Notes: generated from the sequence alone by a model not told the origin. A stretch of DNA of 64,000 nt from Arthrobacter bambusae (GCF_030812595.1 NZ_JAUSSZ010000003.1:62001-126000), one strand, 5' to 3'. Positions 17,027-25,666 are shown, numbered from the stretch's first letter. Translations and numbers: made by a program.

Positions 17027-17638
17027 TCAGCAGTCTTTCAGGAGGCGCGTGACGAGCTCGCGCCATGATGCCGCGACGCGCGCCGGCGCGACTCCGTGAG
17101 CGCGAAGGAAATGGAGAATGCGCTCGGGATCCAAGGTGGCACCGAGGGAAAGAGCAAGAAGCCAAGGATCGCGGTCCAGTCCCGCTTCCCGCAGCAGCAT
17201 TTCGATATGCCGGTGCCACAACACTACCGGCGGGGCGTCGTGGCGGTTTTGCGGGGAATGTTCCGCGGCGGCACGCGCCAGCTCGCCGTATTCTTCGACA
17301 TACTTGATGCGCGCTTCGCCGAAGGCAATGAGGCGCTCAAGCGGGGGCGCCCCTGGGCCCAACGGCGGCGGACCGAAAATGAACTCTCGCTGGAATTCCG
17401 CTTCGGCGTCGCTCAGGAGGGTCATCATGAGTCCTGCCCGGCTGCCGAATCGGCGGAAAACCGTTCCCTTCCCGACATCGGCCCGGCACGCCAGCATGTC
17501 CATGGTGACGGCGTCCACTCCGTGTTCGGCCACGAGATCCCTGGCAGCTTGAAGGAGCCGTTCGCGGTTACGCGCGGCGTCGCTGCGCTCCGGCTGCGTC
17601 CCGAAAGGCTGCCCGGGCCGGATGGGGATGAGGCTCAC
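17027..17638 (-). CDS. TetR-family regulator, divergent from the FMN reductase gene
   Basis: 203 residues with a standard TetR HTH (RERLLQAARDLVAEHGVDAV then DVGKGTVFRRFGSRAGLM, about 24-75). A perfect inverted repeat of the common TetR type (CGGAC-CGCA-GTCCG) lies in the intergenic region with the divergent FMN reductase gene, so autorepression plus control of that flavoprotein is the likely arrangement, as in many redox- or xenobiotic-responsive pairs. ATG start at 17638. It is followed at 41 bases by the MocA-family gene on the same strand, which may be co-transcribed. Confidence 0.87.
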   Translation of the reverse strand: MSLIPIRPGQPFGTQPERSDAARNRERLLQAARDLVAEHGVDAVTMDMLACRADVGKGTVFRRFGSRAGLMMTLLSDAEAEFQREFIFGPPPLGPGAPPLERLIAFGEARIKYVEEYGELARAAAEHSPQNRHDAPPVVLWHRHIEMLLREAGLDRDPWLLALSLGATLDPERILHFLRAHGVAPARVAASWRELVTRLLKDC

Positions 17639-17664
17639 AAAAACATTCTAGCCTCGGGAATATT

Positions 17665-17684
17665 AAGCGGACCGCAGTCCGTTT
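17665..17684. promoter_or_regulatory. TetR operator between tetR and FMN reductase gene
   Basis: AAG-CGGAC-CGCA-GTCCG-TTT: a perfect 5-4-5 core with near-symmetric AA/TT flanks. A TAGAAT -10-like element (17684-17689) for the rightward gene abuts it, so a bound repressor would occlude that promoter. The form matches operators of many actinobacterial TetR proteins. Confidence 0.72.
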
Positions 17685-17761
17685 AGAATCTACGAAGGCG
17701 GTAAAAGCCTCTAAGAACGAACGCCTGCGGCACCGTCCGCGGCCAGACCCAAGGAGTTCCC

Positions 17762-18328
17762 ATGTCCAAGAACACCGTTCTCGCCCTGGTTGGCAGCCTC
17801 CGCGCCGATTCCCACAACCGCAAGCTCGCCGAAGCCATCCAGCTCAACGCCCCGGAAGATGTCGACGTACAGATTTACGGCTCCCTCGGCGACATCCCGT
17901 TCTACAACGAAGACATCGATGTGGAAGGCCAGGTTCCTGCCGCAGCCGCAGCCTTGCGTGCGGCAGCAGCCGAAGCTGACACTCTCCTGTTTGTCACGCC
18001 CGAGCACAACGGCACCCTGACCGCTTCCCTCAAGAACGCCATCGACTGGCTGTCCCGCCCCTACGGCGCCGGCGCCCTCGCAGGCAAGCCGACCGCCGTC
18101 GTCGGAACCGCGTTTGGCCAGTTCGGTGGAGTCTGGGCACAGGACGAGGCCCGCAAAGCTGCCGGCATCGCCGGCGCCAAGGTTCTCGAGGACGTCAAGC
18201 TTGCCGTTCCGGGTTCCATGATCCGCTTTGCCGAACTTCACCCGAAGGACGACGCCGAGGTTGTTGAGCAGATCAAGGGCATCTTCGAGCCGCTGACCGC
18301 CGTCCAGGAAGAAGAAGTAGCAGCCTAG
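17762..18328 (+). CDS. NAD(P)H-dependent FMN reductase
   Basis: Flavodoxin-fold reductase of 188 residues. The FMN phosphate loop is GSLRADSHNRKLAEAI (about 12-27), followed by the conserved TPEHNGTLTASLKNAIDWLSR (about 81-101). This is the NADPH-dependent FMN reductase family, acting on flavins, quinones or azo compounds. It is probably induced through the divergent TetR repressor, whose operator lies 78 bases upstream. A strong hairpin with T-run follows the gene. Confidence 0.92.
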   Translation: MSKNTVLALVGSLRADSHNRKLAEAIQLNAPEDVDVQIYGSLGDIPFYNEDIDVEGQVPAAAAALRAAAAEADTLLFVTPEHNGTLTASLKNAIDWLSRPYGAGALAGKPTAVVGTAFGQFGGVWAQDEARKAAGIAGAKVLEDVKLAVPGSMIRFAELHPKDDAEVVEQIKGIFEPLTAVQEEEVAA

Positions 18329-18352
18329 TTCCCAGGCTTGCCCCGCATTGAG

Positions 18353-18397
18353 AGAATGCTCCCGTCCTGCCGTAAGGCGGGGACGGGAGCATTCTTT
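18353..18397 (+). terminator. rho-independent terminator after FMN reductase gene
   Basis: Perfect 15-bp stem AGAATGCTCCCGTCC (18353-18367) with its complement at 18381-18395 around a 13-base loop, followed by TT. It starts 24 bases after the stop codon. This is the clearest intrinsic terminator in the window. Confidence 0.88.
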
Positions 18398-18534
18398 GTC
18401 GGCAAGCAGCGGGTCACCGCACCGCTACCATTCCGTGACTGAGCTGAGGCCGAACCGTCATGGGCTGGGCGCCCCACACCCGGACGGCCGGCCGTAACGT
18501 TGAGGTACAGGCACCAGAGGTGAGCGGGGCTGTC

Positions 18535-19266
18535 ATGGGGGTCAGGCACGGAGTGGAAGGCACGACGACGGCGGTCGCTGCCCTCTGCCTATCGCTCGCG
18601 CTCTGCCTGGCTGCCTGCGCTTCCCCGGACGGCGGCAATCCGGCAGGGTCACGCTCGGCGCAAGCGGCCCCACCGGGCACTTTCCAGGCTACCCAGAAGC
18701 CCGTAGCAGGGCCGGTCCCGGCACCCCGTCCGGCCGCTCCCCCGTATTTCAACCCACCGACGGCGGCAATTCCGCGGGCGCCAGTGCCCCTCCCAACCAC
18801 AGCGACTCCGCGCGCACCGGCGCCCCTCCCCACCGCCGGCGGATCGACTGGGACCACTGTGTATTTCGTAGCAATGGGCGACGGCGGCAGCCGGGGTGTC
18901 CGGTTCGGCTGCGACGACAGCCTGGTGCCCGTGCAAATCACGGCTCCTTCGGGCAGCGACCCGCTGGCCACGGCAATGGGTCGGCTGCTGGCGTCCGACG
19001 ACACTGCGTCCCGGGCAGGCTTGTACAACGCGATCTCCGGCTCCGCGCTTCGCTACGTTTCGGGCTATCTCGACGGCACCACCGCCGTCGTAAACCTCAG
19101 CGGATCACTTCGCTCCGGAGGCGCATGCGAGCAAACGCGGATCGAAGCCCAGCTGGCGCAGACCGCGGTGGCGGCTACGGGAGCATCCCAGGCCGCAATC
19201 TACCTTGACGGGGATACCTTGGCGGACGCCTTGATTTTGCGCCCGGGCGGCCAGTCACTCGAATAG
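18535..19266 (+). CDS. GerMN-domain lipoprotein
   Basis: 243-residue exported lipoprotein. The signal peptide ends with the lipobox LAAC (Cys28, in LALCLAAC). A Pro/Ala-rich linker (about 35-105) leads to a C-terminal GerMN (sporulation/spore germination) domain, about 107-235, with TTVYFVAMGD, VNLSGSL and QLAQTAVAATG. In actinobacteria the domain occurs in LpqB-like and other surface lipoproteins and is likely a binding module, not an enzyme. I chose ATG 18535 so that the signal peptide begins normally; an earlier in-frame ATG (18460) would add 25 unconserved residues. Its end overlaps the convergent gene by 12 bases. Confidence 0.82.
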   Translation: MGVRHGVEGTTTAVAALCLSLALCLAACASPDGGNPAGSRSAQAAPPGTFQATQKPVAGPVPAPRPAAPPYFNPPTAAIPRAPVPLPTTATPRAPAPLPTAGGSTGTTVYFVAMGDGGSRGVRFGCDDSLVPVQITAPSGSDPLATAMGRLLASDDTASRAGLYNAISGSALRYVSGYLDGTTAVVNLSGSLRSGGACEQTRIEAQLAQTAVAATGASQAAIYLDGDTLADALILRPGGQSLE

Positions 19267-20082
19267 CGCATCCATGTCTGCATAGCTCCGCGTGCCGGCC
19301 AGGCCTGACCAGTTTCCGTCCCCAAGGACTTCCTTCGCCAACCTGGAGACCTTTGCGTACGCGGCCCTGGCGGTACTGCCTCCAATGCTGATTCGCCGCA
19401 CACCGACGTCGTGCAATTCTCCGGGCGACGGCGAGCCCAAGCCCGCCAGCGCATTGAGCGGCACGCTAATCCGCCGGGAAAGTTCGTGCAGGACATGGAG
19501 ATCCGCCAACCCCGGCACGAATATTCCGTCCGCCCCGGCCAGGCAATAGGCATCCGCACGGCGCAGCGTTTCCTCGTATGCGGTATCGGGGAACTTTCCA
19601 GACCAGTACGTGTCCGTGCGCGCATTGATGAAGAGCCTGACGCCTGCGTCCTCGGCCGTCTGCCTGATCAGTGCGATGCGACTGGACTGTTCGGCGATCT
19701 CGCTCAGCGGTTGGTCCGCTGAGTCCTCGATATTGATCCCGACGGCGCCCGCGTCCAGCACCGCTCGAATCGTGGCCCGGAGTTCCTCGTCGGTACGCCC
19801 GTACCCAGTCTCGATATCCGCCGTCACGGGCAGGCGAGTGGCCTTTGCCATGCGCGACAGGGCGGCCATCGCGAGTTCGCGGGGAAGGTGGTCCCCGTCC
19901 CGGTACCCCAGGCTCCAGGAGACCGCCGAGCTGGAGGTTGCTACTGCCGTCGCTCCCGCCTCCTCGACCATCCGCGCCGATGCCGCATCCCACGCGTTCA
20001 CCAGTACCAGGGGCGCATGCGGTGCGGCATGGAGCTCGTGGAAGCGGAAAGCCTTGGACTCGAGTTCAGGATGCGTCATCAT
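19255..20082 (-). CDS. isocitrate lyase/PEP mutase superfamily protein
   Basis: 275-residue TIM-barrel protein of the PEP mutase/ICL superfamily: VLVNAWDAASARMVEEAGA, TADIETGYG, GINIEDS (Mg-binding acids) and NARTDTYW. The KKCGH/C-type ICL catalytic motif is absent, so it is not isocitrate lyase itself. Members of this group cleave or rearrange C-C or C-P bonds (2-methylisocitrate lyase-like, oxaloacetate decarboxylase-like, carboxyPEP mutase-like). The exact reaction is not assigned. ATG 20082, or the adjacent ATG at 20079. It stands alone and overlaps the convergent lipoprotein gene by 12 bases. Confidence 0.85.
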   Translation of the reverse strand: MMTHPELESKAFRFHELHAAPHAPLVLVNAWDAASARMVEEAGATAVATSSSAVSWSLGYRDGDHLPRELAMAALSRMAKATRLPVTADIETGYGRTDEELRATIRAVLDAGAVGINIEDSADQPLSEIAEQSSRIALIRQTAEDAGVRLFINARTDTYWSGKFPDTAYEETLRRADAYCLAGADGIFVPGLADLHVLHELSRRISVPLNALAGLGSPSPGELHDVGVRRISIGGSTARAAYAKVSRLAKEVLGDGNWSGLAGTRSYADMDALFE

Positions 20083-20196
20083 GGCTCTATTCCAGCCTTC
20101 CCGTGTCAGGACGTAAAGCGCTTCGCACCGGGAATTCCGAATTTGGGATGAAACATCCGTTGCTCAGTTGGCAACTCCGGGGAGTATCCTGTCACT

Positions 20197-21504
20197 GTGA
20201 CCCACGAAACATTGGATGCCGGGCCCGAGTTGCCCGCGGAAGCAATCGACGCAATAGAGCGGGCAGCAACTGCCGCCCACCGCCACGAGGAACTTTTCTC
20301 GGAGCGCGCCGCCAACATCAAGCAGTCCGCCGTGCGTGACGTCTTCGACATATCGATGCGGCCAGGCCTCGTGTCCCTGGCCGGCGGGAACCCCTACCTG
20401 CAGTCCCTGCCCCTTGAGAAGCTCGGCCAAACCGCCGCCCGCATCATCGCGGAAGAAGGCATGACGGCGCTGCAGTATGGCGGCGGCCAGGGCACCGAGG
20501 AGCTACGCACCCAGATTTGCGAGATCATGGCCGCCGAAGGCATCAAGGACGCCCGGCCGGAGAACGTGATTATCACCGCGGGTTCCCAGTCGGCCCAGGA
20601 CGTGGCCACAAAGGTCTTCTGCAATCCGGGCGATGTCGTCCTCGTCGAGAACCCCACGTACGTGGGCGCACTGAACACCTTCGAGGCTTACCAGGTCCAG
20701 GTTGAAACGGTGGACATGGACGAGGACGGACTGGTCCCCGAGCTTCTCGAAGCCAAGATCGCGGAGCTTCACGCCCAGGGGAAGGCCATCAAATTCCTCT
20801 ACACGATCCCCAACTTCAATAACCCCTCCGGCATCACACTCGCTCCAGCGAGGCGTCAGCGCATCGTCGATATATGCCGCAGCGCGAATATCCTGGTGCT
20901 GGAGGACAACCCCTACGGACTCTTGCGCTTTGACGGCCACCCGCTGGAACCCATGCGGGCCGCCAACGAGCACGACGTCATATACATGGGTTCCTTTTCC
21001 AAGATCTTTGCCCCGGGATTGCGAATCGGGTGGGCCCTCGTCCCCGATCACTTGCAGCGGCGCTTCTATCTGGCCTCGGAAGCCGTGACCTTGTGCCCTC
21101 CCACCCTGAACCAGATGATCATCTCGGCGTATCTTCGGGACTACGACTGGCGCGGGCAGATCGACACCTACCGGGCCCTCTACGAGGAACGCTGCAACGC
21201 CCTGCTGGTGGCGTTGCAAGAGCACATGCCGTCCGGCCTCAGCTGGACCAGGCCCGAGGGCGGCTTCTTCGTCTGGGTCACCCTGCCTGAGGGGGTCGAC
21301 ACTTATCCGCTGCTCAAGAAGGCGATCGAGGCCGGGGTCGTGTTCATCCCCGGCGCGGCGTTCACGCACTCCGACGAACCATCCAACAAACTGAGGTTGG
21401 CTTTCAGCGCAGTGCCACCGGAGTCCATCGCCGAAGGCGTCCGCCGATTGGCACCGGTTTTGCAAGAAGCCATCGACGTCATCAGCAAAGGAGCAGATAT
21501 ATGA
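20197..21504 (+). CDS. PLP-dependent aminotransferase, class I (2-aminoadipate/branched-chain type)
   Basis: Fold-type I aminotransferase of 435 residues. The PLP lysine lies in GSFSKIFAPGLRIGW, with the NFNNPSG and LVLEDNPYG motifs before it. The sequence type (SLAGGNPYLQSLPLE, ALQYGGGQGTEELR) matches the LysN/2-aminoadipate and kynurenine aminotransferase-like group, which often has broad specificity and lacks the GntR domain of MocR proteins. The actual substrate is unknown. GTG start, with a rather distant GGGGAG. The stop overlaps the start of the universal stress gene (ATGA), indicating a two-gene operon. Confidence 0.88.
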   Translation: MTHETLDAGPELPAEAIDAIERAATAAHRHEELFSERAANIKQSAVRDVFDISMRPGLVSLAGGNPYLQSLPLEKLGQTAARIIAEEGMTALQYGGGQGTEELRTQICEIMAAEGIKDARPENVIITAGSQSAQDVATKVFCNPGDVVLVENPTYVGALNTFEAYQVQVETVDMDEDGLVPELLEAKIAELHAQGKAIKFLYTIPNFNNPSGITLAPARRQRIVDICRSANILVLEDNPYGLLRFDGHPLEPMRAANEHDVIYMGSFSKIFAPGLRIGWALVPDHLQRRFYLASEAVTLCPPTLNQMIISAYLRDYDWRGQIDTYRALYEERCNALLVALQEHMPSGLSWTRPEGGFFVWVTLPEGVDTYPLLKKAIEAGVVFIPGAAFTHSDEPSNKLRLAFSAVPPESIAEGVRRLAPVLQEAIDVISKGADI

Positions 21505-21929
21505 GCGGAATAGTCCTCGTCGGAGTCGACGGCAGCGCAACAGCGCGACGGGCCGCCGATTCGGCAAAGAATTTGGCGACCGCACTGGGAGCGGAACTTC
21601 GGGTCATCACAGCTTTTGAAGGCGCCCACGTGGAGGTCGTCGAAAGCGGAGGGGACAAGTGGGTTCTCTCCGACGCCGACGCCGCGGAGAAGGTGGCCGG
21701 CAAAGTGGCCGCCGAACTCGCTTCCGACCAGTTGACCACAAGCTATGCGGCCGTCTTCGGCAAGCCCGGTGAGGCCTTGGTCAAGGAAGCCGAACGAGTG
21801 GGTGCCGAAGTGATCGTCGTCGGGAACCGTCGTATGCAAGGACTGGCCAGGGTCCTGGGCAGCGTTGCCAACACGGTGGCACACAGCGCGCCGTGCGACG
21901 TCTACATCGCCAAGACGGACGAACGCTAG
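21501..21929 (+). CDS. universal stress protein
   Basis: 142-residue single-domain Usp. It opens GIVLVGVDGSATARRA and ends with the ATP-binding loop VVGNRRMQGLARVLGSVANTVAHSAPCDVYI, the G-2X-G-9X-G-S/T pattern that marks ATP-binding Usp proteins. Its start overlaps the aminotransferase stop by four bases, with AAAGGAG upstream. A 13-bp hairpin follows. Confidence 0.93.
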   Translation: MSGIVLVGVDGSATARRAADSAKNLATALGAELRVITAFEGAHVEVVESGGDKWVLSDADAAEKVAGKVAAELASDQLTTSYAAVFGKPGEALVKEAERVGAEVIVVGNRRMQGLARVLGSVANTVAHSAPCDVYIAKTDER

Positions 21930-21984
21930 GCCCCCGGAAGACGTTACCGCCCGGGCTGGGCCTTCTCGGTCCGGTGGACCGGGC

Positions 21985-22024
21985 CGCGTGATCCCCGCCC
22001 GGGAACTTTGACGGGGATCACGCG
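21985..22024 (+). terminator. hairpin after the aminotransferase-usp operon
   Basis: Perfect 13-bp stem CGCGTGATCCCCG (21985-21997) with CGGGGATCACGCG (22012-22024) and a 14-base loop, 55 bases after the usp stop. No marked T-run follows. Confidence 0.72.
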
Positions 22025-22134
22025 TTGTGGTGGGCGGTCTCACCCCGATTTTGGCCGTTTAGGGCCTTGAGGCCAGGGCGCCTCCGATAAAATTGAGGTG
22101 GCCCCCGAGGGCGCGAGCCGCCCATCACCACAAC
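22024..22134 (+). other. large folded intergenic element upstream of the gene at 22151
   Basis: GTTGTGGTGGGCGG (22024-22037) can pair with CCGCCCATCACCACAAC (22118-22134) apart from a three-base bulge. The 80 bases enclosed contain smaller helices: GGCC-GTTTAG-GGCC, CCTC-(10)-GAGG at 22081-22098 and GCCC-CCGA-GGGC. It resembles a structured leader RNA or a compound hairpin. It does not match any riboswitch consensus I know. A TAAAAT -10-like word lies inside (22087-22092), so the left arm may not be transcribed with the right. Confidence 0.4.
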
Positions 22135-22150
22135 CCGTAGGGGATCCCCT

Positions 22151-22489
22151 TTGCTTAGTCTTCAGCCGCGCCAACGCGTCGGACACGACATTCTGCTCGC
22201 CCGCCACGGCAACCACATCACCTCCATGCGCTTCGACCGGGCAAATGACCGCATCGTGGCACTTCTCGACGACGGCTCAGTAGACAGCGCGCCGAACATG
22301 ATCTCCCCGCTGCTCCAGATGCCCGAGACGTTCCGCAGCATCCTTCGCTCCGACTGGAAATTGCTGCTTGTAGTTTCTTCCGCCATGCTCGCCGTCGGAG
22401 CCCTCGCCCTGGTGCTGTCCTTTGGAATGATCGGCAGCTTGAGCGAGCAGCAACTGCGCGACCTTGCGCTGAGCTACACGTCCTACTAG
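22151..22489 (+). CDS. small single-pass membrane protein
   Basis: 112 residues with a TTG start (AGGGGA six bases upstream). A soluble N-terminal 75 residues (HDILLARHGNHITSMRFDRA) is followed by one membrane helix at about 75-97 (LLLVVSSAMLAVGALALVLSF) and a short tail. No family recognised. ATG 22226 is a later alternative start. Its stop TAG lies in a CTAG that also supplies the stop of the convergent gene at 22486. Confidence 0.65.
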   Translation: MLSLQPRQRVGHDILLARHGNHITSMRFDRANDRIVALLDDGSVDSAPNMISPLLQMPETFRSILRSDWKLLLVVSSAMLAVGALALVLSFGMIGSLSEQQLRDLALSYTSY

Positions 22490-23061
22490 CCCAGCCAGCC
22501 GCTCAGGATCCACCAAAGTCCCGCGATGACCACCCCGCCGAACAACGATCCGGCAATGACCTGGCTCCGGGTGTGGTCCCTCAGGACGACGCGGGACCAG
22601 CCGACCGCCGGCACCAGAAGCAGCAGCGGCAGCCACACCGGCCCGAACATGAGGGCAACTATGACTGCGGCCGCGGAAATTGCCGAAGCATGACCGCTGA
22701 TCTTCCACACGAGGCTGACCGCGGCTAGCACCGCGATGCCGCCAATCAGGGCAAGGATCATCGCGGAGACGCTCGTCGGGGCATGGATGAGGTTGAGAAC
22801 CACCAGCCCCACCACCACTGACACGAGCGCGAGCATCAGCACGGCCGTACGCTCCCTGCGATCGCTCACGTGGTGGTCGCTGAGCCTTCCGAGCCTCACC
22901 ATGAGCAGGATGTAGGCCAGCGGCAGCATGCACACAAAGAACGCCGCCAGGACACCGAACCATATCGTCCCCGGGAATCCCGGCTGCACCGCAGGGCTGA
23001 TGAGCAGCAAGACGGACACGACGACGGGCGGCTGGAAGACTTCAGTCAGGATCCGGGCCAC
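22486..23061 (-). CDS. PAP2-like (phosphatidic acid phosphatase-type) membrane protein
   Basis: 191 residues, about six membrane helices. PAP2 motif 2 is present as KISGHAS (SGH, residues 122-124), and motif 3 as SRVVLRDHTRSQ (Ser156, Arg157, His163), though the usual final Asp is replaced. Motif 1 (KxxxxxxRP) is not convincing: only SDRRERT appears in its place. It may be a degenerate or regulatory relative. GTG 23061 is my choice; TTG 23076 would overlap the E2 stop. It is the last gene of the bkd transcript by position. Confidence 0.72.
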   Translation of the reverse strand: MARILTEVFQPPVVVSVLLLISPAVQPGFPGTIWFGVLAAFFVCMLPLAYILLMVRLGRLSDHHVSDRRERTAVLMLALVSVVVGLVVLNLIHAPTSVSAMILALIGGIAVLAAVSLVWKISGHASAISAAAVIVALMFGPVWLPLLLLVPAVGWSRVVLRDHTRSQVIAGSLFGGVVIAGLWWILSGWLG

Positions 23062-23068
23062 CCGGCGC

Positions 23069-24628
23069 TCAGTCAAGCAGCAGCGCCGGCTCTTCGAGAA
23101 TGGCTGCCACATCGGCCATGAAGCGGGCGGAAAGGTCCCCGTCCACCACCCGGTGATCGAATGAACCGCCGAGCGTTGTGATCCAGCGGGGAATGACCTC
23201 ACCGTCGAGCACCCACGGCTTTTGCTTGATCGTGCCGAACGCGACGATTGCCACCTCGCCGGGGTTGATGATGGGCGTTCCGGTGTCGATGCCCAAGGCG
23301 CCGACGTTCGTGATGGTCAGCGAGCCGCCCTGCATCTGCGAAGGCTGGGTCTTGCCCGCGCGTGCCGTACTGGCTAGCTCGTTGAGCGCGAGGGCCAATT
23401 CCTTGAGGGAAAGGTCCTGGGCATCCTTGATGTTCGGGACCATGAGCCCTCGCGGCGTTGCCGCAGCGATACCCAGGTTCATGTAGTGCTTGACGTGGAT
23501 CTCCGCTCCGCCCTTGCCGTCGGCGTTCTCCACCCAGGTCGCGTTAACGCTCGGGTTGCGTGCCGCCGCCCAAATCACGGCCTTCGACAGAATCAACAGG
23601 GGCGATATCTTGATCCCCTCAAAGTCCCTGGAGGCCTTGAGCCGCTTGACGAATTCCATCGTGCGGCTGGCATCGACATCAACAAAGATGCTCACATGCG
23701 GCGCCGTGAAGGCCGATTCCACCATGGCCTTCGCGGTGGCCTTGCGGACCCCCTTGACCGGGATCCGTTCCACCCGCTGATCCTGTGGTTTCTTGGAGGC
23801 GCCCCAGAACTTATCTGCTTGGTCCACCTCGGCGTCGCGCTGGGACTGGTAGCTGACCAGGTCCTCGCGGGTTACCTCGCCGCGGGATCCCGTGGGAACG
23901 ACGTCGGCAAGGTCAATCCCAAGGTCGCGGGCGATCTTGCGCACGGGAGGCTTGGCCAACACCCGGTTGACGAGGCCGCTGACCGTCGCACCCAGGCCCG
24001 TGAGGCCCGGCGCCTGGTTTGCAGCTGCCTGGTTTGCTGCGGCCTGGCTTGCTGACGTGGGCTGGTTTGCGGACGTGGGCTGCTGTGCCGCGCTCGGGGC
24101 GGCCGCGGGTGCCGCGCTCGTGGGCTGCTGTGCCGCGCTCGGGGCGGCCGCGAGGACAGCGGTAACGCCTCCCGGACGCTTGCGCGGGCGGCGCTTGACG
24201 GCGTCGGCCTTTGGACCTGAGCCGACCAGCGGACCGCCGGCGGGGCCGCCGTCGGGCGTTCCGGCGTCGTCGGGCAACTTGCCGTACATCAGGGTCTCTT
24301 CGAGCTGCTCCGCGGCAGGCTCAGCGGACGCTGGCGGCACCCCCGCAGGCGAAGCCGGCGCCGGGGTGGGCCGTTGTTCTTCCGACGCGCTGTCCGAAAT
24401 GCCGATAATCGGGGTTCCTACTTCAACCGTGATGCCCTCGGCAACGAGCAATTCCGCCACGGTACCGGCGTACGGCGAGGGCAATTCCACGAGGGACTTG
24501 GCGGTCTCGATCTCGCAGATGACGTCGTTGATGGCAACGGTGTCGCCCGGCTTGACCTTCCACGAGACGATTTCGGCCTCGGTCAGGCCTTCGCCGACAT
24601 CCGGCAGGTTGAATTTCTTAACAGTCAC
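23069..24628 (-). CDS. bkdC: branched-chain 2-oxoacid dehydrogenase E2 (dihydrolipoyl acyltransferase)
   Basis: 519 residues. One N-terminal lipoyl domain ([19 protein letters not shown], lipoyl Lys44) is followed by a Pro/Ala linker, a peripheral subunit-binding domain ([22 protein letters not shown] in segments, about 215-250) and the C-terminal acyltransferase catalytic domain with [10 protein letters not shown] holding the catalytic His. It transfers acyl groups from E1 to CoA. The linker contains a recent in-frame duplication (33-bp direct repeat, [13 protein letters not shown] twice). GTG start with GAGGA five bases upstream. Downstream of E1beta. Branched-chain specificity is inferred from the E1 type and the single lipoyl domain; a pyruvate role is less likely because actinobacteria typically use AceE for that. 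Confidence 0.9.
   Translation of the reverse strand: MTVKKFNLPDVGEGLTEAEIVSWKVKPGDTVAINDVICEIETAKSLVELPSPYAGTVAELLVAEGITVEVGTPIIGISDSASEEQRPTPAPASPAGVPPASAEPAAEQLEETLMYGKLPDDAGTPDGGPAGGPLVGSGPKADAVKRRPRKRPGGVTAVLAAAPSAAQQPTSAAPAAAPSAAQQPTSANQPTSASQAAANQAAANQAPGLTGLGATVSGLVNRVLAKPPVRKIARDLGIDLADVVPTGSRGEVTREDLVSYQSQRDAEVDQADKFWGASKKPQDQRVERIPVKGVRKATAKAMVESAFTAPHVSIFVDVDASRTMEFVKRLKASRDFEGIKISPLLILSKAVIWAAARNPSVNATWVENADGKGGAEIHVKHYMNLGIAAATPRGLMVPNIKDAQDLSLKELALALNELASTARAGKTQPSQMQGGSLTITNVGALGIDTGTPIINPGEVAIVAFGTIKQKPWVLDGEVIPRWITTLGGSFDHRVVDGDLSARFMADVAAILEEPALLLD
24075..24152. repeat. 33-bp perfect direct repeat inside the E2 gene
   Basis: Identical 33-base copies at 24075-24107 and 24120-24152 (beginning GTGGGCTGCTGTGCCGCG), offset by 45 bases, a multiple of three. 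It encodes the repeated [13 protein letters not shown] in the flexible linker, so linker length may vary between strains. Confidence 0.9.
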
Positions 24629-24685
24629 TTAGGTCCTCGATCTCGGCTGGCCCGGCCGCTTGGCGGCGGGTGCAATCAGGGGCGG

Positions 24686-25666
24686 CTAGTAGGCCAGGGA
24701 ACGGTCCAGGGCTTCGAGCAGCTTGTCGATGTCCGGCAAGTAGTCCTCTTCCACCTTCGCCACGGGATACGGCATGTGGAAACCGCCCACGCGGATCACC
24801 GGAGCCTCGAGGTGCAGGAACGCACGCTCGCTGATCCGCGCGGAGATCTCGCCGCCGATCCCGCCGAACGTCGGGGCTTCGTGCGCAACGATCAAGCGGC
24901 CGGTTTTCTTGGCCGAAGCGGTGACGGTGTCGAAGTCGATGGGTGAAATCGAGCGAAGGTCGATCACCTCGATGCTGCGCCCGTCCTCTTCCGCCGCCGC
25001 TGCGGCGGCCAGGGCGACCGGTACAAGCGGCCCGTAGGCCACGATGGTGGCGTCGGAGCCTTCCCGCAGGACGTGCGCCTGGAACGGGTCCGACGCCGGC
25101 CCTGGGGCGTCGGTGTCCACCTCGCCCTTCAGCCAGTAGCGGCGCTTGGGTTCGAAGAAGATGACCGGGTCCGTGCAGTCAACAGCCTGCTGGATCATCC
25201 AGTAGGCGTCGTGGGCGTTGGAGGGCGTAATGATCCGCAGCCCGGCGGTGTGCGCAAACAGCGCTTCCGGCGATTCCGAGTGATGTTCGATCGAGCCGAT
25301 CCCGCCGCCATAGGGAATGCGGATGACCACGGGAACGGTCAGCTTGCCGCCGCTGCGCGAATGCATCTTTGCCAGTTGGGTGGTGATCTGGTTGAACCCA
25401 GGGAACACAAAGCCATCGAACTGGATTTCGCAGATAGGACGGTAGCCGCGCAAGGCCAGGCCGATGGCGGTGCCGACGATGCCGGACTCAGCCAGCGGGG
25501 TATCCACTACCCGGTCTACGCCGAACTCCCTGACAAGTCCGTCGGTCACGCGATAGACGCCACCCAACGGCCCGATGTCTTCCCCCATGAGCAAGGACTT
25601 CGGGTTGTTGGTGAGCGAGGCCCGCAGGCCTTCGTTGATGGCCTTGGCAATCGTCATGGTGGACAT
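24686..25666 (-). CDS. bkdB: branched-chain 2-oxoacid dehydrogenase E1 beta subunit
   Basis: 326 residues: transketolase pyrimidine-binding and C-terminal domains, with LLMGEDIGPLGGVYRVTDGL (conserved Glu), TPLAESGIVGTAIGLAL, EIQFDGFVFP and GGIGSIEHHSES. It forms the alpha2beta2 decarboxylase with the upstream subunit. The start ATG 25666 shares its A with the E1alpha TGA (TGATG), so translation is coupled; earlier codons in frame lie inside E1alpha. E2 follows after 57 bases. Confidence 0.93.
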   Translation of the reverse strand: MSTMTIAKAINEGLRASLTNNPKSLLMGEDIGPLGGVYRVTDGLVREFGVDRVVDTPLAESGIVGTAIGLALRGYRPICEIQFDGFVFPGFNQITTQLAKMHSRSGGKLTVPVVIRIPYGGGIGSIEHHSESPEALFAHTAGLRIITPSNAHDAYWMIQQAVDCTDPVIFFEPKRRYWLKGEVDTDAPGPASDPFQAHVLREGSDATIVAYGPLVPVALAAAAAAEEDGRSIEVIDLRSISPIDFDTVTASAKKTGRLIVAHEAPTFGGIGGEISARISERAFLHLEAPVIRVGGFHMPYPVAKVEEDYLPDIDKLLEALDRSLAY

